A stretch of DNA of 64,000 bases, taken from positions 1,381,501 through 1,445,500 of the forward strand of contig CM072345.1 in assembly GCA_036874045.1 (NCBI GenBank). The letters run 5' to 3'. The first letter of the stretch is position 1. Every line of letters starts with the position of its first letter. The notes below the pieces were generated by a model. It was not told where the DNA came from and did not search any database. It saw only the letters and a program-made list of their open reading frames with translations. This DNA is from Cymodocea nodosa. Taxonomy: Eukaryota > Streptophyta > Magnoliopsida > Alismatales > Cymodoceaceae. This document shows, piece by piece, positions 12,001-23,843 of the stretch. A program made the translations under genes and the position numbers.

Positions 12001-13661
12001 GTGATTCACTATGCAAGCGAAACCTTAAATGATGCTCAAGTTAATTACACAACTACTGAAAAAGAACTGTTAGCTATTGTGTTTGCTTAGAAAAGTTTAG
12101 ATCATATCTAATTGGAGCTAAAGTGATAGTATACACGGATCACTTAGCTTTAAAACACCTAATAAAAAAAGAGAGACCAAACCTAGATTGATTCGGTGGA
12201 TATTATTATTACAAGAATTTAATTTAGAAATTAAAGATAAAAAAAGTTGTGAGAATGTAGTAGCAGATCATTTATCAAGATTACAAATAGAAAAATCAAA
12301 TATTGAAATTAAGGATAATTTTCCTAATGAACAATTAATGACCATCAACACAATACCTTCGTATGTAGACATAATTAATTACTTAGTTACTGGTTTAACA
12401 CCTAAAGATTGGAATAGACAGGATAAGAAATTATTCTTTTCAAGAGTAAAATATTACTATTTGGAAGACCCATACTTATTTAAGAAATGTCCTAATCTGG
12501 TTTTAAGGAGGTGTGATCCAGAAACTGAATATCAAAGCATATTGTCTTTTTGCCATGACCAAGCATGTGGAGGGCATTTTGGTTCAGGGAAAACTACTGC
12601 TAAAATTCTACAATGTGGATTTTATTGGCCAACACTATTCAAAGATGCTCATAAATATTGCTTAAGTTGTTTAAGATGTTAACAAATAAGAAGAATATCA
12701 AAGTGGAATATGTTGCCTCTTAATCCTATTGCTGAGGTTGAAATCTTTGATATGTGGGGAATAGATTTTTTAGGTCTATTTCCTACGTCTAATCAATTTA
12801 ATTATATATTGTTGGGGGTGGATTATGTATCTAAATAGATAAAAGTTATTCCTACAAAAACTAATGATAACAAAGTAGTAATACAATTTATAAGAACTAA
12901 TATAATTGCCAGATTTGGGATACCTAAAGCTATTATCAGTGATAGAGGAACTCATTTCTGTAATAAAAGTTTTGAAGCCTTAATGAAGAAATATTGAGTA
13001 AACCACAAAATTGCAACATCATATCATCCGCAAACTAGTGGACAGGTAGAAAGTGCAAACAAACAAATTAAGTTAATCTTAGAAAAAGTAGTAAATCCTA
13101 CTAGAACAGATTGGACTAATAGATTAATAGATGCACTTTAGGCTTACAGAACTGCTTATAAGATAAGCTTAGGTATGTCACCCTTTAGGCTAGTATATAG
13201 AAAAAGTTTTTCATTTACCAACTGAAATTGAACATAAAGCTTATTGGGCATTAAAAACTTTGAACACTAATTTAAATCAAGCTGCTGAAAATAGGAAAAT
13301 ACAATTGATTGAATTAGAAGAATTTAGGAATGAAGCTTATTCAAAAATTATAAAAGAAAAATAGAAAATAAAGTTCTGGCATGACAGGAAAATTATTTCA
13401 AAAACCTTTGAAATAGGATAAGAAGTATATCTTTACATGACTAGACTCCATAATCATCTAGGAAAATTAAGATCTAGATGGGTAGGACCTTACATAGTTT
13501 GAAATATTTATCCCTATGGAGTTATTGAAATTGAAAATATGAAGAATCAGAATATATTTAAAGTAAATGGACAAAGACTTAGGCCCATTTTGAAAATACC
13601 AAAAAGTTCCTTTGGAATTATAGAAGAAGTAAAAGTAGAGGATTACTCGAGCTTGACTTAA
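9004..13661 (+). pseudogene. Broken Athila-like pol: zinc knuckle, protease, RT, RNase H, integrase
   Basis: One long reading frame, with a shift near 12090 and another near 13200 and many in-frame stops. In order: a knuckle near 9080 with one Cys lost (CKFYNLEGHDISNC); a linker with TLRSG; a retropepsin-like domain at about 10100-10560 with DLSVGIN where DLGASVN is usual, then ILGIPFLAT; RT at about 11040-11600 with WRVCIDYRKMN, GYNQI and the catalytic FMDDF; RNase H near 11930-12290 ([30 protein letters not shown]); integrase with an HHCC finger (12551-12680) and a DDE core ([20 protein letters not shown]). Capsid gag is absent from the 5' end: the first ORF begins about 50 bases after the primer site. 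It cannot make a working polyprotein. Confidence 0.9.
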
Positions 13662-14345
13662 TAAATAAAAAAAACCTTATTTAAATATAATCACAGTTAA
13701 ATCAAAAGGAATTATCGATTTTACCAAAATATATATATATATATATATTTAAAAAAAATTATTGCGAGTTAATTGATAGAATCCATCGGTCTGACCGAAA
13801 CATAAAAATATAAAAAAAAGAAAAAAAAGGAAAAGATATTTATATTATATTTAGTTTAATGTCGATGTTATCGAAGTACAATATCAGTTCAACCAATAGA
13901 GAAATAATAATAATATGTAATTTAGGTTCAATCAAGGAATATAATGGTTTGACTAGAAAATTTTAAAATATGGAAAAAGTAAGATCGACTCGATCGAAAA
14001 TTCTTCGATTTTGACCATAGTAAATATTATTATTATATGCATTTTTTATTAGATATTATTTTACGGGAAGTCTATTGAGTCTAGGATAAGTTAACGAACT
14101 TACCCCGTTGAGTTAACTCTAACTCAATGGAGTACTATAGTTAAGTCCATGGACTTAGTCCGTAGAGTTAACCGTAATTCCATAGATGAGAGAGCTAGAA
14201 TTTGTGTGAGAAGTGACCCGATTACCTACCTAAATTTAGGACTTATTTATACTAAACTTAGGGTTTGGGGGCATTATCCACAGAATCATTTAGAACTTAG
14301 AACAGTAAAGATCAGAGCGATTCCATTCTGTTGTGTAACTCCACA
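13662..14345 (+). other. Spacer between pol and TPD, with hairpin cassette and TATA-like site
   Basis: Contains an (AT)n run at about 13730-13748. Imperfect inverted repeats of the GTTGAGTTA/TAACTCAA type follow at about 14085-14185. An AT-rich TTATTTATA at 14243-14251 lies about 100 bases before the TPD start codon. No coding sequence is recognised. Confidence 0.6.
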
Positions 14346-16572
14346 ATGAGGAAGATGACACCTAAGTTTTGGGAAAATATAGTTGATACATCAGAATTTC
14401 TCAAAGATTCAAAGGAATGGCACACGAGGTAGAAAATCAGGAATACGACAAGGGAAAAAGACCTACTAAAGGTAGAATCTGACATTTTCTATTGGAGGAA
14501 AGTGTTAGTAGATTTGGGTATACAAATACCTTAGATAATGGAAACTAGAATTAAGGTTGCTACGGAAATTGCTGTAAGTAGAGAGAGAAGAATCAGGCCA
14601 ACTAACAAAGTTGCCCTAAAACTAATCCAACATAAGTCCCGCCTTTTGTTCAAAAGACGCATAAGTAAACAGACTTAGTGGGCAATCCAAGAGCAACAAA
14701 GGAAAGAAAATGAAAAACAAAAGGAGCCGACTGCTGAAAGACCTGTTCTTGAGGAACAACAGCTAGAACCTTCAGTTCCACCACCAAGGCTGTTAGAACG
14801 AGCAGCAATTTTGGGGCCTTCTATTGAAAAAGAAAGAAGAGAATTTCAAGAATTGGTTTAAATAGGAAAAGACCAAGGAGAACTAGAAGAATTGGTAGTA
14901 GCTATAGCACATCTAGTGTTTGATGCATGGTGCAAAAAGAGGGTTGTAGAAAAGTTGAAAGCCCAATATAAAATCAAAGTGGAACAACATCAAGAAGCTA
15001 CTACCAGACTTGCTGCAAAAGGAGATGAAGCTGGTCCTTCGAGACCAGTAATTATGGAAAGAGTTAAACAGGAAGAGCCAGTACCTGTGGCTTAAAGGCC
15101 TACAAAGCCCATTTTTGTAGATTTAATCTCAGAAGAAGAAGAGGAAGATCAGGCATAATTAATCAGAAGAAGGAAAGGAAAAGAGATAGTGCCTGAACAT
15201 CAAGAGGAGATTAAATCTGAAATACCAAGATCAGTAGGGCTTGTAGAGCTGATTTTTATAAACCTGCTATCCGATTCTGAGGATGAGCAGCAGCAACAAC
15301 AAGAGCAAAAAAAAGAAGAAAAATAGGCTAAAACTAGTCTGCAGCCTGTACAAGAAGAAGAAACAGAAATTAGGGCAGAAGCTGATTTGCCCATAACTCC
15401 ATCCCAATCTGCCACAGAATCAAAAAGAGTAGTGACATTGCAGATTAGCAGTTAGGAGGTAGAAGAAAAAGAAGAAAATGAACAAGAAGCTGAACAATTA
15501 CATATGGAAAGGGATGACTCGATAGATTCCATTGAAGAGCAAAGAACTCTTCAGCAAATCTTGGATAGTATTCAAGACAGAGTGGAGAGTTCTACCGGCT
15601 CACCACCATAGACAAAAGTGGAAGCAAAACTGCCAGAATTTGTGGAGCATCTTTAGTAAGTTCAAGTTCAGCTTATGGAAGAAGAAGTTCAAGAACAAAC
15701 CCCTTTAGAGCAAAAAATGCATATTCCTGACCTAACTGAAACAATAGTTCTAAATGAAGTACACTTTTGGAGTTAAGAAACTTATAATAAATACCAAGAG
15801 ATTAGGAGTTGTGATATCATTTACAGTAGACCAGTAAATTAGGACGGAATGCAAGAAATCAAAGATTTATTTGAGTTCCAAGGTCTACTGCAGTTTATTT
15901 TTCAAGAAAGAGGGCATGCAGTATATGAAAATCTAGTACCCTACTTTTATGCAAACTTAAGAGAAGGAGGAGGATTAATTTCCAATGTGGAGGAAGCTGA
16001 TGTACAGATAACATTAGAGCTTCTCCATAACATTTTAGGATTGAAAAATGAAGGATTGGAAATTCTGGAAAGCACAACTGCAGTTGAGTGGATAGAACAG
16101 ACCATAAAGGATTATTTAGCTATCAATCCTAGTGTGTCATTATTAAATAGACTAAAGCAGCTAAATGGTAAAGCACACATGATAACTAACATTTTGATTA
16201 AGAATGTCTACCAACGACAATGCCATGATATAGAACTGAGTCAATTTGTCAAATGGGCCACATATGTAGTTGTAAACAGAATTCAGATAAATTGGTTTGT
16301 AGTTTTTATCTCCAAGCTGAGAATAGTGAAGAAGAAATTATTTTATGGAGATTTTATTCCACTATTGATGGTGGACTATATCGATTTCACTAAATGGACA
16401 TCCAAAAGGAAGATCTAAAACCATTTCAGTGAAAGAGTACAGAAATTATGTAGCTGTAGAGATAGATGAACCTTCTAGAGGAGTTATAGGAGCTGTAGAA
16501 AGAATTAATCAATTAGAGCAACAAGTAGAAAGACTCTAGAAAGAAGTAGATGAACTTAGGAGAAATGATTAA
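14346..16572 (+). pseudogene. TPD ORF of element A ('putative plant transposon protein' type)
   Basis: From ATG 14346 one frame can be followed through about ten stops: a charged N-terminal region, a Glu/Gln-rich middle (about residues 240-480), then a conserved C-terminal domain from about 15850. That domain has LFEFQGLLQFIF, YFYANLREGG, NILGLKNEG, QLNGKAHMITNIL, NRIQINW and KLFYGDFIPLL, and a short coiled-coil tail. A two-base loss near 16410 shifts the frame. The domain resembles the 'putative plant transposon protein' family found in plant retroelements; its molecular function is unknown. A homologous domain is in element B and in the copia element of this window. It sits where an env-like ORF is often found. 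Confidence 0.75.
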
Positions 16573-17530
16573 ATTGTATTGTTCGTCTACTTGTAATTGT
16601 ATAAACTTGTATGAAAAATATCTAACTGATTGTAGTGAAAATTATTCATATAAATGAATGTATGTTTTTTAGATGTTTTTGTATTAATATTGGAGAATGA
16701 TGTAATAGATGAATTATCTTGAATATTATATAACTATTTGAACAATGTGCAAAACTATTTAAAAGATTTACAAATTTTATAAATGATAGGATTAAATGCA
16801 AGATAATTGGTTAATGCTGAAAATATCTGTATGTTGCAGAGTAAAATATAAATTCTGCATAATATGAAATGAGCTGTAAGTTAAATATTTATATAATGTT
16901 CAGATTCAAATGAGTTTAATGACATGTATTTAACTTGATTTAAGTTAACAGAATGTAGGAGAGAAAAATATAGAAGTTAATACGAGGAGTAAGCTTAGAA
17001 GTTGCTAAGTGTTAACTCAACGAAGTAAGTTCATTGAGTAAACCTTAACTCCACGAGGTCAATAATATAATATAAGGTCACCCCATTGAGTTATCTGTAA
17101 CTCAATGAAATTAGTCCGTGGAGTTAGCAATAGTAATTGAAGCTTGTCCATTGAGTTAACTATAACTCAACGAGGTTAGTTCGTGGATTAAGCTAAATGA
17201 TTATTCTTTTAACTACGAACGAAACTTCGTAGATTAAGCGGTTATTTGAAATTAGAAGTGACACACGTACCCATAAAAATAGGAACCGCACTACACATTA
17301 CAAGACACATTCTTGCAACGAGATTCATTTACTTTATGGACATGCATTATAAATATAAAACAGAATGTTATTTACGAGTTACCAGCACTTTTTGAAAGAA
17401 AAGGAACTTCGTTGGGGAACTGGAAGGAGAAGCAGCTGATTCAACTTCATTCAACAACTATTTACTAAGTATAAAGCATTAGACTGGTATGTAATTAATC
17501 TTCTGTTATTTTACTTTATGTTAAGAGTTT
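16573..17530 (+). promoter_or_regulatory. Spacer before gag: hairpin cassettes, TATA-like site, splice donor
   Basis: Several GTTGAGTTA/TAACTCAAC inverted repeats at 17010-17190 are followed by TATAAATATAAAA at 17348-17360 and a donor-like CTG|GTATGTAA at 17486/17487, just before the gag ATG. Element B repeats the layout (cassettes 24280-24460, TATATATATG near 24621, donor at 24764). Conservation of the order in two copies suggests an internal promoter and a spliced transcript. That is inference. Confidence 0.5.
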
Positions 17531-18659
17531 ATGAGCACATGAATTCGTTCTCCTAGCACTAAACGATTAGTAAGAACTCCTACACAGGATTTTTCAACAT
17601 AGAGACGTACTGAAGTATTTTCTAAATTAGACTTTAACAAAATCCTAAGGGGTATAGCTAACATTTCTTTAAAAGAGAATGAAGATATGGTTGTTCTAGT
17701 AGAGAAACCATTAGGAGAAATTCTGTATCCTAAATTAGTTGATGAACCTTCATGTATTCGATTGCCAAACTTTGAGAGAGATAGGTTTGAACTGAAATCT
17801 AATTATATTAGTCAATTGCCACATTTTCATGGATTAGAAAGAGAGGATGCCTATTATTTCCTTAGAGAATTTAACAAAGTTTGTCAAATGATGAAAATGC
17901 CGAACATAAGTATTGATGATATTAAACTTAGATATATCCCTTTTGCTTTAAAAGCACGATTAATAGGTATAATTTATGAAGGCATAGATGTTTCAATGAA
18001 ATCTTTATTAGAATCTACTTGTCAGAATGGATTTTTAAAATTGTGTAGTGAAGAAGCATGGGCATATTTAGAAAACTTTGCAAAAAGAACTGCACAGTGG
18101 GAAAACTCAGCTGAAGCTATTGCAGATAAAAGAATATTGCCAAGGGGAATGCATGAAATAGATTCAAGCACTATGCTTAAAGTTAAATTAACTGAATTAA
18201 CAAAGAAAATTGAAGAGTTATCATTAAATCAAAAACTAGCAGAAAAGAATACAAATGTTAATGATTTAGATATTATTTATGCTAGAAACTAGAAAGATAA
18301 CTTTGGAAATTCATATAACCCTAATTAGAGAAATCACCCGAATTTATTTTGGAGAAACAATAATTTTCAGGGAGGAGAAAATATAAATGACAAAAATATA
18401 AGTTATGAAGCTTTAATTGAACAAGGACATAGAATAGAGAAATTAGAAAAGATAATCCAACAATTAAACAATCGTTTGGATCTTGTATTTGGAAATGCTG
18501 CAATTCAAAATCAAAATATAAATAGAAATATACCCCCCTAGATAGAAAGAATCAATGGAAGTTAAACCTACTAGAGGATTGCCAATGCAAGCAATACCTA
18601 ATCCTATTAACAAGACTGTTAATGAAATTGATACCTTTTCTAGGAGGGTAGCTGAATGA
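17531..18659 (+). pseudogene. gag (capsid) ORF of element A, with internal deletion
   Basis: Starts MST at 17531 and matches the gag of B nearly throughout: SQLPHFHGLEREDAYYF, LREFNKVCQM and IKLRYIPFALK, as in the retrotransposon gag (capsid) family. At about 17950 the sequence jumps from FALK to LIGIIYEG, losing in frame about 79 codons that are present in B. Short AAAG microhomology at the junction points to an end-joining deletion. A C-terminal coiled-coil-like part (EELSLNQK, IEKLEKIIQQ) follows. Stops at the fourth codon and elsewhere, and a late frameshift, inactivate it. The unusual point is its position, downstream of pol and TPD. Confidence 0.8.
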
Positions 18660-18816
18660 AATAGTATAACTGAAGTAATTATGTACAATATAGTAAGTAG
18701 AAAATTATAAAAAGAAAAAAGTGAAAGTTTAATTATAGTTAGTAGTATCATAGAGTTATTACTTAACTCAACGAACTAAGTTCGTTGAGTTATGACCTAA
18801 CTCCACGAGGGTGTGA

Positions 18817-21053
18817 AGTAGTGTTTAGAATGAAAAAGTGCATAATATTAATGGTTAAATGATGGTTAATTGCATAATATTTAGCTTATCATATGAGAAT
18901 TAAGCCATTATGTTATAATTGCACTATTATATGCTTTAATGAAAGAATCTGCTTAATTTCAGGGAATTAATGTTAATTTAGTACATTTCTGAATTGTCGG
19001 TAAATTGCAGGCCGTGAAATTCTTAAGTATCCGAATTTTCTGTTATTTTGGATAGCTATGTTTAACGTACCGAACAATTATGCTTAATGTACCAAAGAGT
19101 TATGTTTAAATTACCGAACAGTTATGTTTAAAAGAATATTTTATTATTTCCTGAAGTACACATGCCGAAACCATAATGCATGACTTAAGTGAACTTTCGG
19201 TGAGTTACCTCTAACTATCCGAAATTGCAGCTGGGCATCGGATAGTTATATGTATAACTCTCTGAAATCTCCTTTTATTATAAAATAGCTGTTGGACATG
19301 TGTCATGTTCTGGAAGAATGACTTAAGTGGATTTTCGGTGAGTTATCTCTAACTATCTGAAATGCATCTGGACATCAGATAGTTAGACTTGTAACTCTTT
19401 GAAATATTTCTTTATTATAAAACTGCTAATGACACGTGTCGTGATCTAGAAGATTGACTTAAGTTATATATCGGTGAGTTATTTGTAACTATCAGAAATG
19501 CATCTAAGCATCAGATAATTAAGTCTGTAACTATCCAAAATGCACCAAAGCATCGGATAGTTAAATTTATGCACGTGTTTTATAGTTAAATCAACGAAGT
19601 AAGTTTGTTGAGTTATCTGTAACTCTACGGACCATTTATTTTCTAATATGCCACTATAGCGGTTGCAGGAATAAGACAGCTGGAAGAAAAAACCACGATC
19701 GCACATATCATGCAGGAATTCACTCGTCGAAGGGAGAAGAAATCATGGTCGTTGATATGAATGAAGGAAATCTAACCGATCATTAAAGTAGAAGCAGTTA
19801 CCACTGAAGAAATATAAAAGAAAAGAAGAGGGTGTGTGGCCGATGTGTGTGGCCAGTGTGTATAGAGGAGGATCACCAAGCTTTCTGCAGGCAGCGTCGG
19901 CAATTCTCTGAAGTACCACACCAACCATCACCACCACCACCATAATCACCAATCATCGGAGGTCTGTGAGGATACTTTCTTGATGTCGAGTCGATTCCAA
20001 GCCAAACATAGTGCTTGACAACCACTATGAGGAGTGATCACGTCACGGGAAGGGAAGCCATTTTCACCAAGCACCGACTCATATCTCAAGAGATCGTAAA
20101 GCTTCTAGCCTTGGTTTCAGGTTGATGCCAATATGCTGAAGAGGAGATCATCTTGTAATTTTGGACTCGCGATTCTATAGGGAGAGGAGACAAAATTGTA
20201 AGTGGTTTAATTTTCAATGGTGTAATCGCGTCGCATGTAGTGACAGAAGTATTTATTGTCAACTGAGATTACTTTACATTTCACCTTTCGCCCATTTTCA
20301 TGCTCATATCAAAACAAAAATACCAAAAACAACTTATCTGTGTTTGTATTTTATATTTGGGTATTGTATTGTTTGTTTTGTATTGTGATTAATGTTATCT
20401 TTGTCAATGTTGTGAATGTTTTATGTTTGTTTTAGTTTTACAGTTTACTGAAATTGGTTCGTTCAATAGACTTAAAGATTTTAATGATTAATGTTTGAAT
20501 TATCTGAATGTTAGTATTGCCTAATGATAAATCCAGTGTTTACTAACATTAAAGAGCTTAATTGATGTTATTTACAATTTGTGGAACCGCCCAATGGTTG
20601 GCCGAATTTCTCCATAAATAGCAGTATTAAATAGGGAAGACAGGCTCGTAGAGTTAACTTAAGTCCACGAGGTTAGTCCGTTGAGTTAGCCATAACTCAA
20701 CGAACTTAGTCTGTTGAGTTAACTGTAACTCAACGGAGAGCTTATTGAATATATAAATTTGATTGTAAAAAATGGAATAGTTGGCAATTCTTAAGCAATT
20801 CCCTATGGGATCGACCTATACTTGCACATTAATACAATAGACATTGTGCACTTGCAGTTAAAATATAAATTGGAATTAATATCTAATTTGTGTGAAAGGT
20901 TGTTTGTTTACTTCTAAAAATGAATTCAGTGATATAGGCATAAAGATAAATTAACTAATTAAAAACAGAAGTAAACAAATCCAAGTTTTTCTAGCGCATT
21001 GCTAGGTAACCAATCAAGTTTTCTGGTACCGTGCTGGAGATCCAAACAAGTAG
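18817..21053 (+). mobile_element. Solo LTR of the gypsy family, with target duplication AGTAG
   Basis: The LTR itself is 18822-21048 (2227 bp), starting TGTTTAGAATG and ending GATCCAAACA. It is flanked by perfect AGTAG repeats at 18817-18821 and 21049-21053. It belongs to a long-LTR subfamily: U3 at about 19150-19570 holds three tandem units of about 135 bp, each with ACA(C/T)GTGTC, TCGGTGAGTTA and GGATAGTTA. A TATA box lies near 19808. It separates the gag and F-box ORFs of element A. A solo LTR is the usual product of recombination between the two LTRs of a full element. Confidence 0.88.
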
Positions 21054-21108
21054 CTATGTTAATTTTGTCTGTGTTAATTTTTGTTTATGTTATACAGAAT
21101 CATAATAG

Positions 21109-21534
21109 ATGGAATTGATGAAATTACCACTAGATGTATTAAAGGAAGTACTGAGTAACCTATTAGCTAAAGATCTGTGCAAATTGTGTTGCATATCAAA
21201 GGAAATCAAAGACTATGTCAAAGAAAAATATTTTCATGGACTACAAGTTGCAAAAATGACTAAGATTAGAGATGGATTTTTATAGAAGTCATTTAATCGT
21301 AGTTCAATCTGTTTTGAATATCTGAATATGGAAGAAACTGCTGGAATTCCACCCAATGCATTAAAAGGAATAGATCATATTATGGGATGGATGAAGGATT
21401 AATTATATACAGAACCATACCAAGGTATGCAATTTTGTTACCTGATATTTTGATTAGAAATCCTATCACAAGAGAATAATGGAATATAGGAAGGCCTAAT
21501 AGATTTGAAGTACCAACTGAAAATTGTAGGTCAG
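21109..21534 (+). pseudogene. F-box protein ORF of element A, N-terminal half
   Basis: ATG at 21109, preceded by TTATGTTATACAG (acceptor at 21097). It encodes an F-box: LPLDVLKEVLSNL, AKDLCKLCCISKEIKD. A stop after DGFL and a frameshift near 21390 break it. It is interrupted at 21534 by element B. Its continuation begins after the GTCAG target repeat at 31045-31049. Homologous to the copy in B at 26332. F-box proteins act as substrate adaptors of SCF ubiquitin ligases by binding SKP1. Confidence 0.8.
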
Positions 21535-23281
21535 TGTTTAGAATGAAAAAGTGCATATCATTAACGGTTAAATGATGGTTAATTGCATAATATTTAGCTT
21601 ATCATATGAGAATTAAGCCATTATGTTATAATTGCACTGTTATATACTTTAATTGAAGAATCTGCTTAATTTTGGGGAATTAATGTTAATTTAGTACATT
21701 TATGAACTGTCGGTAAATTGCAGGTTGTGAAATTCTTAAGTATCTGAAAATGCATCTGAGCATCGGATAGTTATACCTATAACTCTCCAGAATGTTATTT
21801 TATGTTTAAACTGCTACTGACATGTGTTGAGAGCTGGTAGATTTACTTACGTTATAACTCGTTAAGTTAGTATAATTGCACGCGTTGAGTTACATGAAAA
21901 TACACTAAGGCAATGCGTTAGGTTAGCATTATAAACTTAAGTTGTTATTTTTGCACGTGTTTTATAGTTAAATCAACGAAGGAAGTCCGTTGAGTTATCT
22001 GTAACTCCACGGACTATATATTTTCTAATATGCCACTGTAGCGGTTGTAGGAACAGACAATTGGAAGGAAAAACTACGTTTGCACGTATCACGTAGGAAT
22101 TCAATCGCGCAGGGAGAAAGAAATCATCGTCGTTGATCTAAAGGAAGGAAATCCAACCGACCATTCAAGCAGAAGTAGTTACCACTGAAGAAATATAAAG
22201 GAAAAGAAGAAAAAAAAGAAAGAGTGTGATCGATGGACGGCTAGTGTATACAGAGTAGGAGCACCAAACTTTCTGTAGACAGTATCGGCGATTCTCCGAA
22301 GTATCACACCAACCATCGTATCACCATCATAATCACCAATCATCGGAGGTCTGTGAGGATACTTGCCTGATGTCGGGTCAATTCCGAGCCAAACACAGTG
22401 CCTAACAACCACTGTGAGGAGTGATCGCGTCACAGGAAGGGAAGACATTTTCACCAAGCGCCGACTCATATTTCAAGAGATCGTAAAACTTTTAGCCTTG
22501 GCTTCGGGTTGATGCCTGTATGCTGAAGAGGAGATCATCTTGCAATTTTGGACTCGCGATTCTATAGAGAGAGGAGACAGAATTGTAAGTGGTTCAATTT
22601 TCAGTGGTGTAATCGCATTGCAAGTAGTGTCGGATGTATTTACTGTCAAGTGAAATTACTTTACATTTCACCTTTCGCCCATCACATCAAAAAAAAAATA
22701 CCAAAAACAATTTATCTTTGTTTGTATGTTGTATTTGAGTGTTGTATTGTTGGTGTTGTATCGTGATTAATGTTATCTGTATCAATTTTATGATTGTTTT
22801 ATGTTAGTTTTAATTTTACTGTTTACTGAAATTGGTTCGTACAAAACAACTTAAAGATTTTAATGGTTGCTGTTTGAATTATCTGAATGTTAGTATTGCA
22901 TAATGATAAATCCAATGTTAACTAGCATTAAAAAGCTTAATTGATGTTATTTACAATCTGTGGAATCGCCTAATGGTTGGCCGAATTCCTCTGTAATTAG
23001 TAGTATTATAAAGAAGAGACAAGCTCGTGGAGTTAACTTAAGTCCACGAGGATAGTCCATTGAGTTATCCATAATTCAACGAACTTAGATTTGAATTGTT
23101 CACAATCAAACATTTCTTAAATTTGTCAGCAATTCCCTGTGGGATCGACCTGTACTTGCACACTGATACAATAGACATTGTGCACTTGCAGTTAAAGTAC
23201 AAATTGGAATTAATATCTAAATTGTATTAAAGGTTGTTTGTTTACTTCTAAAAGAAAGAATAGGCATAAAGATAAATTAAC
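21535..23281 (+). repeat. 5' LTR of element B, 3' end deleted
   Basis: Starts TGTTTAGAATG and aligns with the 3' LTR of B up to GATAAATTAAC at 23281. There the sequence switches to TPD coding sequence. The junction shares a few bases (AAC) with both parents, consistent with an end-joining deletion. A minus-strand open frame (22179-22469) is also present in other copies of this LTR and is not called a gene. Confidence 0.85.
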
Positions 23282-23843
23282 ACCAGAGCTTATCCACAAC
23301 ATATTTGGTTTAAAGAATGAAGGAACAAAAATTTTGGAGGATACAACTACAGTTGAATGGACTGAGCAGCAAATTAAGGATTGTTTAGCTATCAATCCTG
23401 GTGTGCCATTATTAAACAGATTGAAGCATTTAAATGATAAAGCACACATGGTAGCTAACATTCTGATTAAAAATGTCTATCAATGACAGGGTCATGACAT
23501 AGAATTAAGTCAATTTGTCAAATGGGCTACGTATGTAGTTGTAAATAAGATCCAAATAAATTGGTCTACAGTTTTTATCTCCAAGTTGAAAACAGTAAAG
23601 AAGAAATTATTTTATGGAGATTTGATTCCACTGCTGATGGTGGATAGTTTTGATTTCACTAAATGGACATCAAAAAGGATAAGATCTAGAACCATTTCAG
23701 TGAAAGAATACAGAAATTTTGTAGCTGCAGAATTAGTTGTACTTTCTGGAGAAATTGCAGGAGCAGTAGAGATGATAAATTAATTAGAACAGCAATTAGA
23801 AAAACTCCAGAAGGAAGTAGATGAACTTAGGCATAGAGATTAA
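23282..23843 (+). pseudogene. TPD ORF of element B, C-terminal half only
   Basis: Begins at TPELIHNIFGLKNEG in the middle of the conserved domain and runs through LLNRLKHLNDKAHMVANIL, KIQINW and KLFYGDLIPLL to a coiled-coil tail ending RHRD. There is a TGA at 23484 and a TAA at 23781 in frame. Unlike the copy in A it has no frameshift near the end, so it shows the original C-terminus. The first half was removed by the deletion that created B. Confidence 0.78.

Noticed and set aside
14085-14190. Possible CRISPR-like or satellite array from repeated GTTGAGTTA motifs
   Set aside because: Spacing is irregular, arms vary, and the host is a plant; the motif is better described as an inverted-repeat cassette of the retroelements.
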